37,902 nt of DNA. Source: Nitrospinota bacterium. GTDB lineage: Bacteria; Nitrospinota; Nitrospinia; Nitrospinales; VA-1. Under the pieces are notes generated by a model. That model was not told where the DNA came from. It worked only from the letters and a program-made list of their open reading frames with translations, and did no database searches. This document shows, in pieces, positions 16,848-26,000 of this stretch. The translations under genes were made by a program, and so were the position numbers. The stretch covers positions 1 to 37,902 of the forward strand of contig WAIB01000024.1 in the NCBI GenBank assembly GCA_009873655.1, given 5' to 3'. Numbering within the stretch: position 1 is the first letter of the stretch; every line of letters begins with the position of its first letter.

Positions 16848-18311
16848 TTACGCGGAACAACTGGTTTGGCGACCCAGAAATTCTTGCGGGGTTTCCTGTG
16901 AATAAAGTTCTTCATTAATATCGTATTTTTTAAAAACATCCGGGCGGTCTTCAAATGGATTTTCCATAAGCACACGAAGGCGTGTAATTTCGGAAAAGTC
17001 GAAGTCCTTTATGGCTCTGTCCAGAGCATGCTGTATCAAATGGGATCTCAGTATATATTTTGGATTCACTTCGTCCATTTTCTTTTTTCTTTCATCATGG
17101 CTTATGCTTTCCCGTTCGCAGAGCTTAAGATATCTGTCCAGCCAGGAGTGGAGGTCAGGGGGAAATTGCGATTTGCCTGTTCGTTCGGGAAAGTTTGCAA
17201 GCAGTCGAAAAAAGTGGGTGTAGTCGAGTTTGTGATCAAATAGGAATTGAAACATTTCTTGAGTCAACTGACTGAAGTCCGCATCAAGAATTGATAAACC
17301 AAGTTTGCGTCCCATTTCTTCTCTGTAAAACCCATTGAACAAGGGCTGATATTGTTTGATCTCTTCTTGCAGCGATTCTGAGCCGGCTAATGGGACCAGG
17401 GTTTCTGCCAGTTTGTTCAGGTTCCAGAACCCAATCTCCGGTTGTTGCTGAAAAGAATATCTTCTGTGGACATCTGAAGAATTGGGGGTGTAATTGACAT
17501 TGAACCCATCCATAAAACCGTATGGGCCGTAATCGAATGTGGTTCCGGTGATGGTCATATTGTCTGTGTTCATTACACCATGGACAAAACCAACGGCTTG
17601 CCATTTTGAAATCAATCTTGCCGTGAGTGTTAAGACTCTTCGAAAAAATATTCTGTACCGGTCAGGCTCATTCCATAAATCATTATGGTAATTTTGAATA
17701 GCAAAATCTGTCAGGCGCTCTACGTTTTTGGGTTGATTGGTGTAATGAAAAAATTCGAAGCTTCCGAATCGAATATGGCAGTCTGCAACCCGAACTAAAA
17801 TCGCCGCCAGTTCCGGTTTTTCTCTGTAAATGATTTCTTTAATGCCGATCACAGCCAGAGATCGTGTAGAAGGTATTCCCAAACCGTTCAGGGCTTCACT
17901 TCCCAGGTGTTCGCGGATGGAAGACTTTAATGTGGCTCGGCCATCAAACCCTCTTGCAAACCGGGTGGGTCCCGCTCCCTTTAAATGAACATCCCAGCTT
18001 TTATTTTCTTTGTTCAGGACTTCCCCTAATAAAAGTCCTCGACCATCCCCCAATCGGGGGTTGTAGGAGCCGAATTGATGACCGGAATAAGCCATGGCAA
18101 GAGGTTGCGCTCCTTCCAAGGGTTGATTGCCGCTGAACTTTTCCAGAAAACCGGTTTCAATTTCCAAAGGAAGGCCGATTAGCTTGCCCGCAGAGGGGGA
18201 GTAATCCACCAGGTAGGGATCTGTTACAGGGTCAGGCTGCTTTTCCTGAAAAAAATCGGGCCCAAGGTCTATGAAACGATTTTTAAAATTTAATTCCTGG
18301 AAAGGGGGCAA
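16848..18311 (-). CDS. selO: SelO/YdiU family protein adenylyltransferase (Cys form)
   Basis: A 487-residue pseudokinase-fold protein. SelO transfers AMP from ATP to Ser, Thr or Tyr of target proteins, in a redox-linked way. Diagnostic blocks include A-M-A-Y-S-G-H-Q-F-G, L-G-D-G-R-G-L-L-L-G-E, L-K-G-A-G-P-T-R-F-A-R, the catalytic-loop N248/D250 in H-G-V-M-N-T-D-N-M, and D260 in F-D-Y-G-P-Y-G-F-M-D. The C terminus ends C-S-A (Cys485), corresponding to the Cys/Sec position; no UGA is present, so this is the cysteine form. The start is a TTG, with a TGA three codons upstream and no earlier in-frame start. Confidence 0.95.
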   Translation of the reverse strand: MPPFQELNFKNRFIDLGPDFFQEKQPDPVTDPYLVDYSPSAGKLIGLPLEIETGFLEKFSGNQPLEGAQPLAMAYSGHQFGSYNPRLGDGRGLLLGEVLNKENKSWDVHLKGAGPTRFARGFDGRATLKSSIREHLGSEALNGLGIPSTRSLAVIGIKEIIYREKPELAAILVRVADCHIRFGSFEFFHYTNQPKNVERLTDFAIQNYHNDLWNEPDRYRIFFRRVLTLTARLISKWQAVGFVHGVMNTDNMTITGTTFDYGPYGFMDGFNVNYTPNSSDVHRRYSFQQQPEIGFWNLNKLAETLVPLAGSESLQEEIKQYQPLFNGFYREEMGRKLGLSILDADFSQLTQEMFQFLFDHKLDYTHFFRLLANFPERTGKSQFPPDLHSWLDRYLKLCERESISHDERKKKMDEVNPKYILRSHLIQHALDRAIKDFDFSEITRLRVLMENPFEDRPDVFKKYDINEELYSQETPQEFLGRQTSCSA

Positions 18312-18438
18312 TGGTTTTCACGGTTCGGTTCAAATAAATCAAACTCCAAACATCACCTACTGTTGATGAGATTTCAGACAGGATGGATTCTTTTTTTTAC
18401 CTGATCAAGCAGGGAGATTTATAAGCGGAAAACTTCTG

Positions 18439-19086
18439 CTATTGAATGTTTTGAACCAGCCATACATGATGTTTGGCCTCTTTTGTGAGAAACCATAATG
18501 TAGAGCCAACTTTGAATAGGATCAGCCAGACAGCGGCATCTCCTTTCTGGCAGGTTTTTTTCTGTTGCTTGCCCTGATAAATTTCTTCTATGAAGGAAAC
18601 CTCAGCACAGGTTGTGGTAGTCCAATAATAATGGGCCTTGCTGTGATTGAAGACAGGGTTGATCCAGGATTTTTTTCCACTGGCATTGACAATTCTTTCC
18701 GGATAAAGAAGGGTCTGCAATTCCGGCAGGGTGGGGAGTCTCCATTCTGAGCTGCCGGCAAAACTTTCCCCTTCGGCAAAAATATAGGCATCTTTTAAAG
18801 TAAATCTTTTGTCGACACCTTTTTTATACCACCGAAGTTTATTCACGGTATCCGTGATTGTTTCATCACCATTATCTACAAATTCAGGTGCAGGAAGCTT
18901 TTCAATAGCGACTGAACTTACCTTTTTGCATTCCTTTAACTTAGGTGCTGACCCCGGGCAAGCATTCAAAATGGAGAAATGATCCATTTTTTGCAACATC
19001 GCACATATATCTTTCAAGGTACATTTTGCGAAAGAAGGAACCGCCTGGGAAAAGAAAATCACCAAAGTTAAAAGCACGATTCGCAT
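18439..19086 (-). CDS. secreted DUF1566-domain protein
   Basis: A 215-residue exported protein. The signal peptide ends near A-V-P-S-F-A (residue 20). A short Cys-rich region (four Cys within residues 22-53) precedes a DUF1566/Lcl C-terminal-like domain recognised by I-T-D-T-V-N-K-L-R-W-Y, E-W-R-L-P-T-L-P-E-L-Q-T-L-L and Y-Y-W-T-T-T-T. DUF1566 domains occur in surface lectin-like or adhesin proteins of Proteobacteria; function here is unknown. Gaps of about 130 bp on each side suggest it is monocistronic. Confidence 0.78.
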   Translation of the reverse strand: MRIVLLTLVIFFSQAVPSFAKCTLKDICAMLQKMDHFSILNACPGSAPKLKECKKVSSVAIEKLPAPEFVDNGDETITDTVNKLRWYKKGVDKRFTLKDAYIFAEGESFAGSSEWRLPTLPELQTLLYPERIVNASGKKSWINPVFNHSKAHYYWTTTTCAEVSFIEEIYQGKQQKKTCQKGDAAVWLILFKVGSTLWFLTKEAKHHVWLVQNIQ

Positions 19087-19214
19087 TTTAAAACTCCTTA
19101 ATGGGTTCAGAAACTAAGTTACGGGATTGAATTATCCTGGTTAAGAAACGGTTTTGAGGATACTATACTTTCATTCACTGGAAAATTAAAAAAAAATTTA
19201 TATTTCAGGAGCTT

Positions 19215-20033
19215 TTAACTCCCTCCAAACGCTATTTTGTCCAGTTCCACAAAAGCCTCTTTGCCTTTCATTTCAATGAATAAGTCTGTGTTGACAATCT
19301 GGTTGCTGGAAGCATCCAGATTGATATTGATGACAGCGGTTCCCCTTTGCATCAGGTGGAGAGCAATATAATCATTTGTGGGTACGGCTCCTGAGCTTCC
19401 TACCAGGATGGCCAGATCAACAGGTTCCTGTAAAAAATTCCTGAAGTTTATTTCCTGCTCTGGATGTCCTGTGTATTCCCCATCTCCAAACATCAGGATA
19501 TGGGGACGCGCGACTCCCCTGCATTGGATGCAGGTAGGGAAGTTGGAAGCTTTCATGGTCTGGTTGTCCAAATCGCAGAGCGGTACAGAAACATCGTCCC
19601 AATATTGCTGGGTACAGGTATCCAGGCATTGCAATCGCCACATGGAACCGTGAACCTCAAGTATCTTCTCTTTGTCACACCCCGACCGCAGATGCATGCC
19701 ATCGGTGTTGGTAGTATGGACAAAACCCTCGCACTTATTAAACCAGTTATTAATAATTCGATAACCTTCGTGGGGTTGATTTTCATGGGCATTTCTTCGT
19801 CTCCATTCATAAAAGGCCCACGCGTGCGGCAGTACGTTTCGAAATGCCCACGGACTGGCAAGATCTTGTGCTTCCAGGTTTTTTTCCTTAAAAGGGGGAA
19901 AGTTTTTCCAGTACCCGTCCTTATCTCTAAAGGTGGGAATGTTTGAATCCGCACTCATTCCCGCGCTGGTTAACAACAGCATTCGTTCTGCGTTTTTTAT
20001 CAGGTCCGCTGATTTTTGAAGTGTTTCAAGCAA
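19215..20033 (-). CDS. divergent sirtuin (Sir2-family NAD-dependent enzyme)
   Basis: A 272-residue Rossmann-fold protein of the Sir2 superfamily. The NAD motif reads T-S-A-G-M-S-A-D-S-N-I-P-T-F-R, where the common form is T-G-A-G-x-S-x-x-S-G-I-P-x-F-R. T-N-T-D-G-M-H replaces Q-N-I-D-G-L-H, and the catalytic His is kept (H128, E-V-H-G-S). Two Cys pairs (C-L-D-T-C and C-I-Q-C) form a zinc ribbon, followed by A-R-P-H-I-L-M-F-G-D. It may remove acyl groups from lysines or ADP-ribosylate; the altered motifs leave the reaction open. It is the last gene of an operon with cysH and an HD hydrolase, overlapping the latter by 8 bp. Confidence 0.85.
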   Translation of the reverse strand: MLETLQKSADLIKNAERMLLLTSAGMSADSNIPTFRDKDGYWKNFPPFKEKNLEAQDLASPWAFRNVLPHAWAFYEWRRRNAHENQPHEGYRIINNWFNKCEGFVHTTNTDGMHLRSGCDKEKILEVHGSMWRLQCLDTCTQQYWDDVSVPLCDLDNQTMKASNFPTCIQCRGVARPHILMFGDGEYTGHPEQEINFRNFLQEPVDLAILVGSSGAVPTNDYIALHLMQRGTAVININLDASSNQIVNTDLFIEMKGKEAFVELDKIAFGGS

Positions 20034-20676
20034 TGCCGTCCCACTCCCTGTAAAATTGGTCGAGATAACTTTGCATAAATTGATGACGGCCTTCAGCGAT
20101 TTTTTTTCCGGTATTGGTGTTCATTCTTTCCTTCAATAAAAGCAGTTTTTCGTAAAAATGATTGATCGTATGTCCTTCATTTTTTTTATAGTCTTCATAA
20201 CTTTCATGGAGCACCGGTTTTTCGTCGGGATGGTAAATCAAACGGTTTTTATACCCGCCATAAGCAAAGGTTCGCGCTATCCCCAGGGCTCCAATAGCAT
20301 CCAGGCGATCGGCATCTTGGACGATTTTTCCTTCTAAAGTTTTCATCGGTGTGGCGACCCCGGCCCCCTTGTAGGAAACAGTGGATATGATTTCAACCAC
20401 GGAATCCGACAGGTCAGGGTCTACATTATGGCTGTTTAAAAACTCCCGGGCCATCGCCGGTCCGATGGAATCATCTCCGTCATGAAATTTCCAGTCCGCG
20501 ATATCATGCAGAAGGGCACCCAGTTCAACAATTTCTAATTGCGCTTTTTCTTGGACGGCAATTTTCCTGGCTAATGTCCAGACACGAAAAATATGCCACC
20601 AGTCATGACCCGAACCCTCTCCGGCAAGTTTGCTTTCTACAAATTCACAAGTTTTGCTGATTATGGAAGAAGTCAT
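20026..20676 (-). CDS. HD-domain phosphohydrolase (YedJ/YpgQ-like)
   Basis: A 216-residue metal-dependent HD hydrolase. Ligands are visible as H28 in G-H-D-W-W-H, H57-D58 in L-L-H-D-I-A-D and D in Q-D-A-D-R-L-D-A-I-G-A-L-G-I-A-R-T, the last block being typical of the YedJ/YpgQ subgroup. Members hydrolyse nucleotides or similar phosphoesters; the substrate here is unknown. It starts 3 bp after the cysH stop and overlaps the sirtuin start, so all three are co-translated. Confidence 0.88.
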   Translation of the reverse strand: MTSSIISKTCEFVESKLAGEGSGHDWWHIFRVWTLARKIAVQEKAQLEIVELGALLHDIADWKFHDGDDSIGPAMAREFLNSHNVDPDLSDSVVEIISTVSYKGAGVATPMKTLEGKIVQDADRLDAIGALGIARTFAYGGYKNRLIYHPDEKPVLHESYEDYKKNEGHTINHFYEKLLLLKERMNTNTGKKIAEGRHQFMQSYLDQFYREWDGIA

Positions 20677-20679
20677 GGC

Positions 20680-21375
20680 CTAGTTCCTTGGGTGCAGGCC
20701 ACATTCTTTATGTTCGGGGTTTTCCCACCACCACCTTCCGGCACGGATATCTTCTCCAGGTTCAATGGGGCGCGTACAGGGAGCACAGCCAATGCTGGGA
20801 TAATTTTTTTTATGCAGCGCGTTTACGGGTACCTTGTGTTGTTCGATATAAGATTCCACCTGGTCCTGTGTCCAGTCAGCCAGGGGATTGATTTTTACCA
20901 GTGGAGGATGGTCGCCATCTTCTAAAACTTTAGGGGTTTCTGTGCGAGTGACGGCCTGGTCCCTTCTCAGTCCCGTGACCCATGCATCGAGTTCACCCAG
21001 GGCACGGTTCAACGGTTCAACCTTTCTTATCCCGCAACATTCTTTCCTGTTCTCGATACTTTCTTTAAAGGAGAAAAAACCCTTTTCCCGCACCAGCTTC
21101 TGCACCTGCTCCAGATTCGGGAAATAGGTTTTTATTTCCAGACCGTAATGCGACCGCACCCGGTCCATTATCTGGTAGGTTTCTTCATGGAGACGGCCCG
21201 TGTCCAGAGTGAAAATAGTGATAGGTCCTTTGAGTTTGGCGATAATATCGATAAGGACCATATCTTCCATTCCAAAACTACAGGCGAGACCCGCTTGCAG
21301 GCCATACCGGTCAATAGTCCATTGGACCAGTTCTTCAGCCGTTTTGGTTTCGAAGTCTTTAGATGAGATTTGCAT
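20680..21375 (-). CDS. cysH: adenylyl-sulfate reductase (CysH, [4Fe-4S] type)
   Basis: A 231-residue assimilatory sulfate-reduction enzyme. The PP-loop region A-C-S-F-G-M-E-D, F-T-L-D-T-G-R-L-H-E-E-T-Y, G-L-R-R-D-Q-A and the C-terminal E-C-G-L-H are typical. The presence of C113-C114 and C197-x2-C200 means an iron-sulfur cluster, so adenylyl sulfate rather than PAPS is the probable substrate, with thioredoxin as the reductant. It reduces activated sulfate to sulfite for cysteine synthesis. It heads an operon with the HD hydrolase and sirtuin genes. Confidence 0.94.
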   Translation of the reverse strand: MQISSKDFETKTAEELVQWTIDRYGLQAGLACSFGMEDMVLIDIIAKLKGPITIFTLDTGRLHEETYQIMDRVRSHYGLEIKTYFPNLEQVQKLVREKGFFSFKESIENRKECCGIRKVEPLNRALGELDAWVTGLRRDQAVTRTETPKVLEDGDHPPLVKINPLADWTQDQVESYIEQHKVPVNALHKKNYPSIGCAPCTRPIEPGEDIRAGRWWWENPEHKECGLHPRN

Positions 21376-21386
21376 GGTGGTTCTGC

Positions 21387-21415
21387 TTGACAGTTAAAGG
21401 GATAGTTTATATAAA
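21387..21415 (+). promoter_or_regulatory. strong sigma70-like promoter for the HtrA gene
   Basis: TTGACA (21387-21392, 6/6) and TATAAA (21410-21415, 5/6) are separated by exactly 17 bp. Transcription should start near 21422, downstream of the divergent cysH start at 21375. Confidence 0.7.
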
Positions 21416-21522
21416 AAACGGTTATCAGTCACTTTTTCATGACCCAACTGAAAAATCAAGCTTGGATTCATAAAAGCTCTTCATCAGGAATCTTAATCGC
21501 TTACCGTCTGCATTTGAATGTA

Positions 21523-22842
21523 ATGACTCTTAAACTTCCAAAATTCGGTTTATTTCTACTTTTGTTTTTATTGGTACCGTTTCAAATTGCTCACGCGGGA
21601 ATTTTAGAACAGGTTGAGAAGGAACTGGTATCGCTGGCGGATAAGGTCCGGCCGGCCGTAGTCAGTCTTTCACCCTATATTGCCAAAGGGGCTGTCGGGC
21701 AGGGACTGCCCAGAAAAAGTCGGCCTGCCAATGCGGGATCCGGGGTGATCTTTGACGGGGAAAAAGGATTGATCGTAACAAACAGTCATGTGGTACGGAA
21801 TGTCCTGAAGATACAGGTGACTTTTAAAGATGGACGTAAGGTTGTCGGCGAGGTTTTAGGTTCCGATGAAGATACGGATCTTGCCGTGGTAAAAATCCCC
21901 ATTGACGAACCCCTTACGGCCGTCAAGTTCGCGGACTCCAGCAAGGTCAAAATTGGACAGCTTGTGGTGGCGGTGGGCAATCCTTATGGATTGAATGACA
22001 CCACCACATTTGGAATTGTGAGCGGCCTGAAAAGGGAAAACGTCAACCTTTCGCGTTATGAGGATTTCATTCAGACCGATGCATCCATAAACCCGGGAAA
22101 CAGTGGGGGACCCCTCCTGAATATAAAAGGGGAAGTGATTGGAATCAACACCGCCATCATTAACTATGCGCAAAGCATTGGTTTTTCCATTCCTTCCAAC
22201 ATGGTTTTATATATCGTTGATCAGTTGGTGAAGCATGGAGAGGTAAGCCGGGGCTGGCTGGGAGTGGGGATAGACCCGATTTCCGAAGAGGTAGCCGAAG
22301 AAATCAATATAAAAGAGGGGGTGGTTATCAATTCTGTTTTCGAAGGCGACCCGGCTCATCAGGCAGGATTGAAGGTGGGGGATGTCATTCTCAGGATTGG
22401 AGGGGCCAAAATCGACTCTCCCAACAGCCTGATTCGCATTATTGGAACGATTACTCCCGGGCAGACCATCAACCTGGATATTGTAAGAAACGGGGAGCAT
22501 AAAGTGATTCCCGTAAAACTGGAATCCAAAAAAAAGAAAACCAGCCTTTTAGCATCCATAGCCCCCGGCGACCCCACCAGCCTGGGGTTCTCGGTAGCCG
22601 ACTCGGACCCGAATAAGGACGGAGAACGGGGTGCAAAGGTGACCGATGTGAAAAAAGGAAGCTACGCGGAATCAAAAGGGCTGTTGGTTGACGACCGGAT
22701 ATTGGCGATCAATGGCGAAATGGTGGAAAATCAACGGGAATTCAAGGATATTTTGGGCCGGATCAAAAAAGGAGATTCCATTTTTCTGCTGGTTTTTCGA
22801 AATAACAAAAAAATTCATTTGGGGCTTGTAAGGCAAAATTAA
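21523..22842 (+). CDS. periplasmic serine protease HtrA/DegP-like
   Basis: A 439-residue envelope quality-control protease. The signal peptide (residues 1-25, ending I-A-H-A) is followed by a trypsin-like domain with the triad H89 (N-S-H-V-V), D119 (D-T-D-L-A-V-V) and S194 (G-N-S-G-G-P). Two PDZ domains follow: about residues 240-325 (S-R-G-W-L-G-V-G) and 345-435 (D-D-R-I-L-A-I-N-G). The same frame is open from an ATG at 21439, giving 467 residues. I prefer 21523 because it places a normal signal peptide at the N terminus, but neither start has a clear Shine-Dalgarno. A near-consensus promoter precedes it. Confidence 0.93.
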   Translation: MTLKLPKFGLFLLLFLLVPFQIAHAGILEQVEKELVSLADKVRPAVVSLSPYIAKGAVGQGLPRKSRPANAGSGVIFDGEKGLIVTNSHVVRNVLKIQVTFKDGRKVVGEVLGSDEDTDLAVVKIPIDEPLTAVKFADSSKVKIGQLVVAVGNPYGLNDTTTFGIVSGLKRENVNLSRYEDFIQTDASINPGNSGGPLLNIKGEVIGINTAIINYAQSIGFSIPSNMVLYIVDQLVKHGEVSRGWLGVGIDPISEEVAEEINIKEGVVINSVFEGDPAHQAGLKVGDVILRIGGAKIDSPNSLIRIIGTITPGQTINLDIVRNGEHKVIPVKLESKKKKTSLLASIAPGDPTSLGFSVADSDPNKDGERGAKVTDVKKGSYAESKGLLVDDRILAINGEMVENQREFKDILGRIKKGDSIFLLVFRNNKKIHLGLVRQN

Positions 22843-22905
22843 ATTTGTTAAAGTTGCCCACCCGAAATGCAGGATTTGCATGTTCAGGGAAAATTTTGTG
22901 ATTTT

Positions 22906-22935
22906 TTGAGGAAAAGATAAACCTTTGATTATAAG
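22906..22935 (+). promoter_or_regulatory. candidate promoter for the multicopper oxidase gene
   Basis: TTGAGG (22906-22911, 4/6) and TATAAG (22930-22935, 5/6) are 18 bp apart. The predicted start near 22942 would leave a leader of about 115 bases, beginning just before the stem-loop at 22949-22980. Confidence 0.4.
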
Positions 22936-22948
22936 GAATTAATAGATT

Positions 22949-22980
22949 GTAGCCTTCCAAAAAGGGGTGGAAGAGGCTAC
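22949..22980 (+). promoter_or_regulatory. 5'-leader stem-loop upstream of the multicopper oxidase gene
   Basis: GTAGCC (22949-22954) pairs with GGCTAC (22975-22980), and TTCCA (22955-22959) with TGGAA (22968-22972), leaving a GA bulge and an 8-base AAAAGGGG loop. No U-run follows, so it is not an intrinsic terminator. If the promoter call is right, it lies at the very 5' end of the mRNA, where such stems often protect transcripts. Confidence 0.45.
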
Positions 22981-23055
22981 GCAGACTAAAAGAAAAATAT
23001 TACTTAGCACTGTTACTTATTGTCCATTTTTAGATGCACTACTTAGGAGGTAGAA

Positions 23056-26000
23056 ATGTTTGGTGTCAAAATAGGGTGGAAAAGCTGGTATTCGCTTGCG
23101 GTCGTGGTATTGACCCTGGGGCTTTCTGTTCCCGCGGGCGCGATTTCAACCGACCATTCCCACGGCGGTCATGATACTGGGATAGATGCAGTCGATAAAC
23201 CTGCCTGGTTGGAAAAACTTGAAAACCAACTTCAGCATGAAGATTTAATGTCCGGGTTGGAGGGCAGCCAGAAAAAGCTGGATAATACCATGATGAAGGT
23301 TATGGACCAGTTAAAGACAAAGTTAAAGGAGCACGCGAGTCCAGCCTCCGCTGGTGGCGGATTCCATGACTCATGGGCTGCTCATCAGCTAGGCCAAAGT
23401 TATCTGCTGGGACCTTCCGAAGCAGCTGCAAAAGTCTACAAAGGTGCGCATTGCCCCAGTGGCATTCCTGTAAGAAAATATGAAATTTCTGCCATTAATG
23501 TAGAAATTACCCTGAACCAATGGGGCGACTACTACCCTGGGTATATGTATGTTTTGGATAAAAACATAGATAAGGTTCGTGAGGAAGAAGAAAAGAATGC
23601 GGCCGCACGTGAAGATGAACTCGATCCTGGTGCCGTATCCAATGGCCTTCAGGGTGATGCGATTCAACCTTTGGTAATTCGCGGAAACCAGGGGGAGTGT
23701 GTTCGAGTAAAATTTACGAACCGATTAGAAGATGAGGACGCAGGATTCCAGATTAATGGGTCTGCAATGATCATCAGTTCGTCGGGGCAACCCAATACTG
23801 CAGCAACCCCAGGTTCAATTATCCCGGCAGAAGAAACTCAGGAATACGAATGGTACATTCCTTTGGATGAGCAAGAAGGTGGACACATGATTCAGAATCA
23901 TGCGGGTCGTGATCCTTCTTCCTTGGGATTGATTGGAACTTTTATTGTTGAACCAAGAGGTTCAATTCATCTAGATCCTTGGACAGGTGGTGCACTCGAA
24001 AGTGGCTGGATGGCAATGATTGCGAATGATGAAGCCAAAGACTTTCGAGAATTCACCCTGATGTACCATGAAGTGGGTGACGAATCTTTTCGTCCCTTGA
24101 ACCGTCATGGTGAAATGATTCCCCAGCGTGATCCGCAGACGGATGCTTATCGTCCATCAGCTCGCGCGATGAACTTCCGATCAGAGCCTTTTGGGATCAA
24201 CAACCTGGCTCAACAGGAAAAGAAATTTCACTTTGAAGACGAATCACTTGCTTATAGTTCCTATACTTTCGGTGATGCGCCCACGACGATCCCCCGTTCC
24301 TACTTGGGCGATCCGGCGAAGTTTCGGTTAGTCCACGGGGGTGGAGAAGTTTTCCATTCTCATCATCCGCATGGAGGAACGATTCGTTGGACTCGATCTC
24401 CGCAGCGCGAGGATCAGCAATTGTTGAACTTGACCACCGCAGCGTATGATGGTCCGGTTAAGTATCCTGTAGTTCGAACCACGTCGGACCGTGTTGACGT
24501 TCAGGTAATAGGTCCTTCTGAAGTAATGGATCTTGAAACTGAGTGTGGTTCTGGTCTTTGTCAACGGTTGGCAGGTGACTTCCTGTTTCATTGTCATGTA
24601 GCACATCACTATGTTGCTGGCATGTGGGGTTATTGGCGTGTGTACAATACAATTCAATCGGGGGATTATCCCTATGTAAGTACTGACGTAATGAGACCGC
24701 TTCAAGAGTTGCCAGATAGGAAAGGTCGAATTCCAAAAGGAACGACATCTGACAAACTGGTTGGCAAACAAATGAACTGGTTTGGTAAAAAATTCAACAT
24801 TGTTGATAAAGGGAAAAGTGTTTGGGATCAGGAACAACCCACTGTTAACATCAAGGATTGGGTTAAGTACATGCTGCCTCCACAGGGACAGCCTGGACAT
24901 CATGATGATCCAATCAAGCAGATCAAAGCTTATGATGGTTCCGTTCTGGATTATGGTTGGAAAGGCAATCAAGCTCTTTCAGAGCGTGATTCTGTAATCA
25001 AATGGCCTAAATACAAATCTCCACATCCAGGTAAGCGGCATCCAATTCAGTTCAGCCCGTTAACGGGTAAACTGGCCTGGCCACATTTGGCACCGCATTT
25101 CGGTAAGCGTGTTCCTTTTGCACGTAACCATGGGGGTGCACCCTGGTTGGAGCCGTTCCATATGCTGACGGATAACGGTGTTATCACTAAAACTGAATCT
25201 GGTAGTGCTCGGAGCGGCCCGGATATGGAAAACACCGGAGGAGCCAAACCGGGGGAACAAGGGCGATGGAGCCTTTGTCCTGCAGGAGCTGGACGTAAGC
25301 AGTACAATCTGCATTTCATCAATACACCGATTCAATTGGCAGGCCAGGTTGGTAAAACCCCGCCGGTAATTGATAAGTATGGTTTGATCTATGTCATTGA
25401 TGAAGAAATGGCAGAGAAAAAAGCGGATCCCACGAAGGCTATTCCTCTTGTTATTAGAGCTAATGTCTATGACTGCGTAGATGTATTGCTGTCAAGTGAA
25501 TGGGATGATGATGATTTTACGAACTTCCAAATGTCTAAAATCAACATTCATCCGCATTTCTTCCAGTTTGACAACCAGGCCTCAGATGGTGTTATCACTG
25601 GTTTTTCTTATGACCAGTCCATGAGGTCTTACAAGCAGTTCACGAAAAAAATGAAAGATGGCCATCATATAGGTATGCCGGTTCCGATGAACGCCAAGCT
25701 GTTGAAGGCAACGAAACCCGGAGATACCAAAATTGAAATTCAGATGGCAGATCACTCACCAACTTATCATGTAGGAGCGGATATCATTGTAGGTATCGAA
25801 GTTCCTAATGGTAAAGATGCACGATGGATCAAAAATATTACACCTGATCCAAATAAAGGTCCTGCCAAAGATGGGAAATACACCATCGAGTTCACCGAAG
25901 GAATGACACATGCTCATGCAGCGGGTCATATTGTAACCACGGAGTATGTTCGATACCGCTGGTGGGTGGATGTAGATCTCGGTTTGGTTTTCTGGCATGA

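Noticed and set aside
16848-18311. Selenocysteine in SelO
   Set aside because: The C-terminal codon is a Cys codon, no in-frame UGA is present, and no SECIS-like need arises.
24328-24972. A 214-codon minus-strand frame inside the oxidase gene
   Set aside because: The opposite frame encodes copper motif III and conserved cupredoxin blocks; the antisense product shows no domain.
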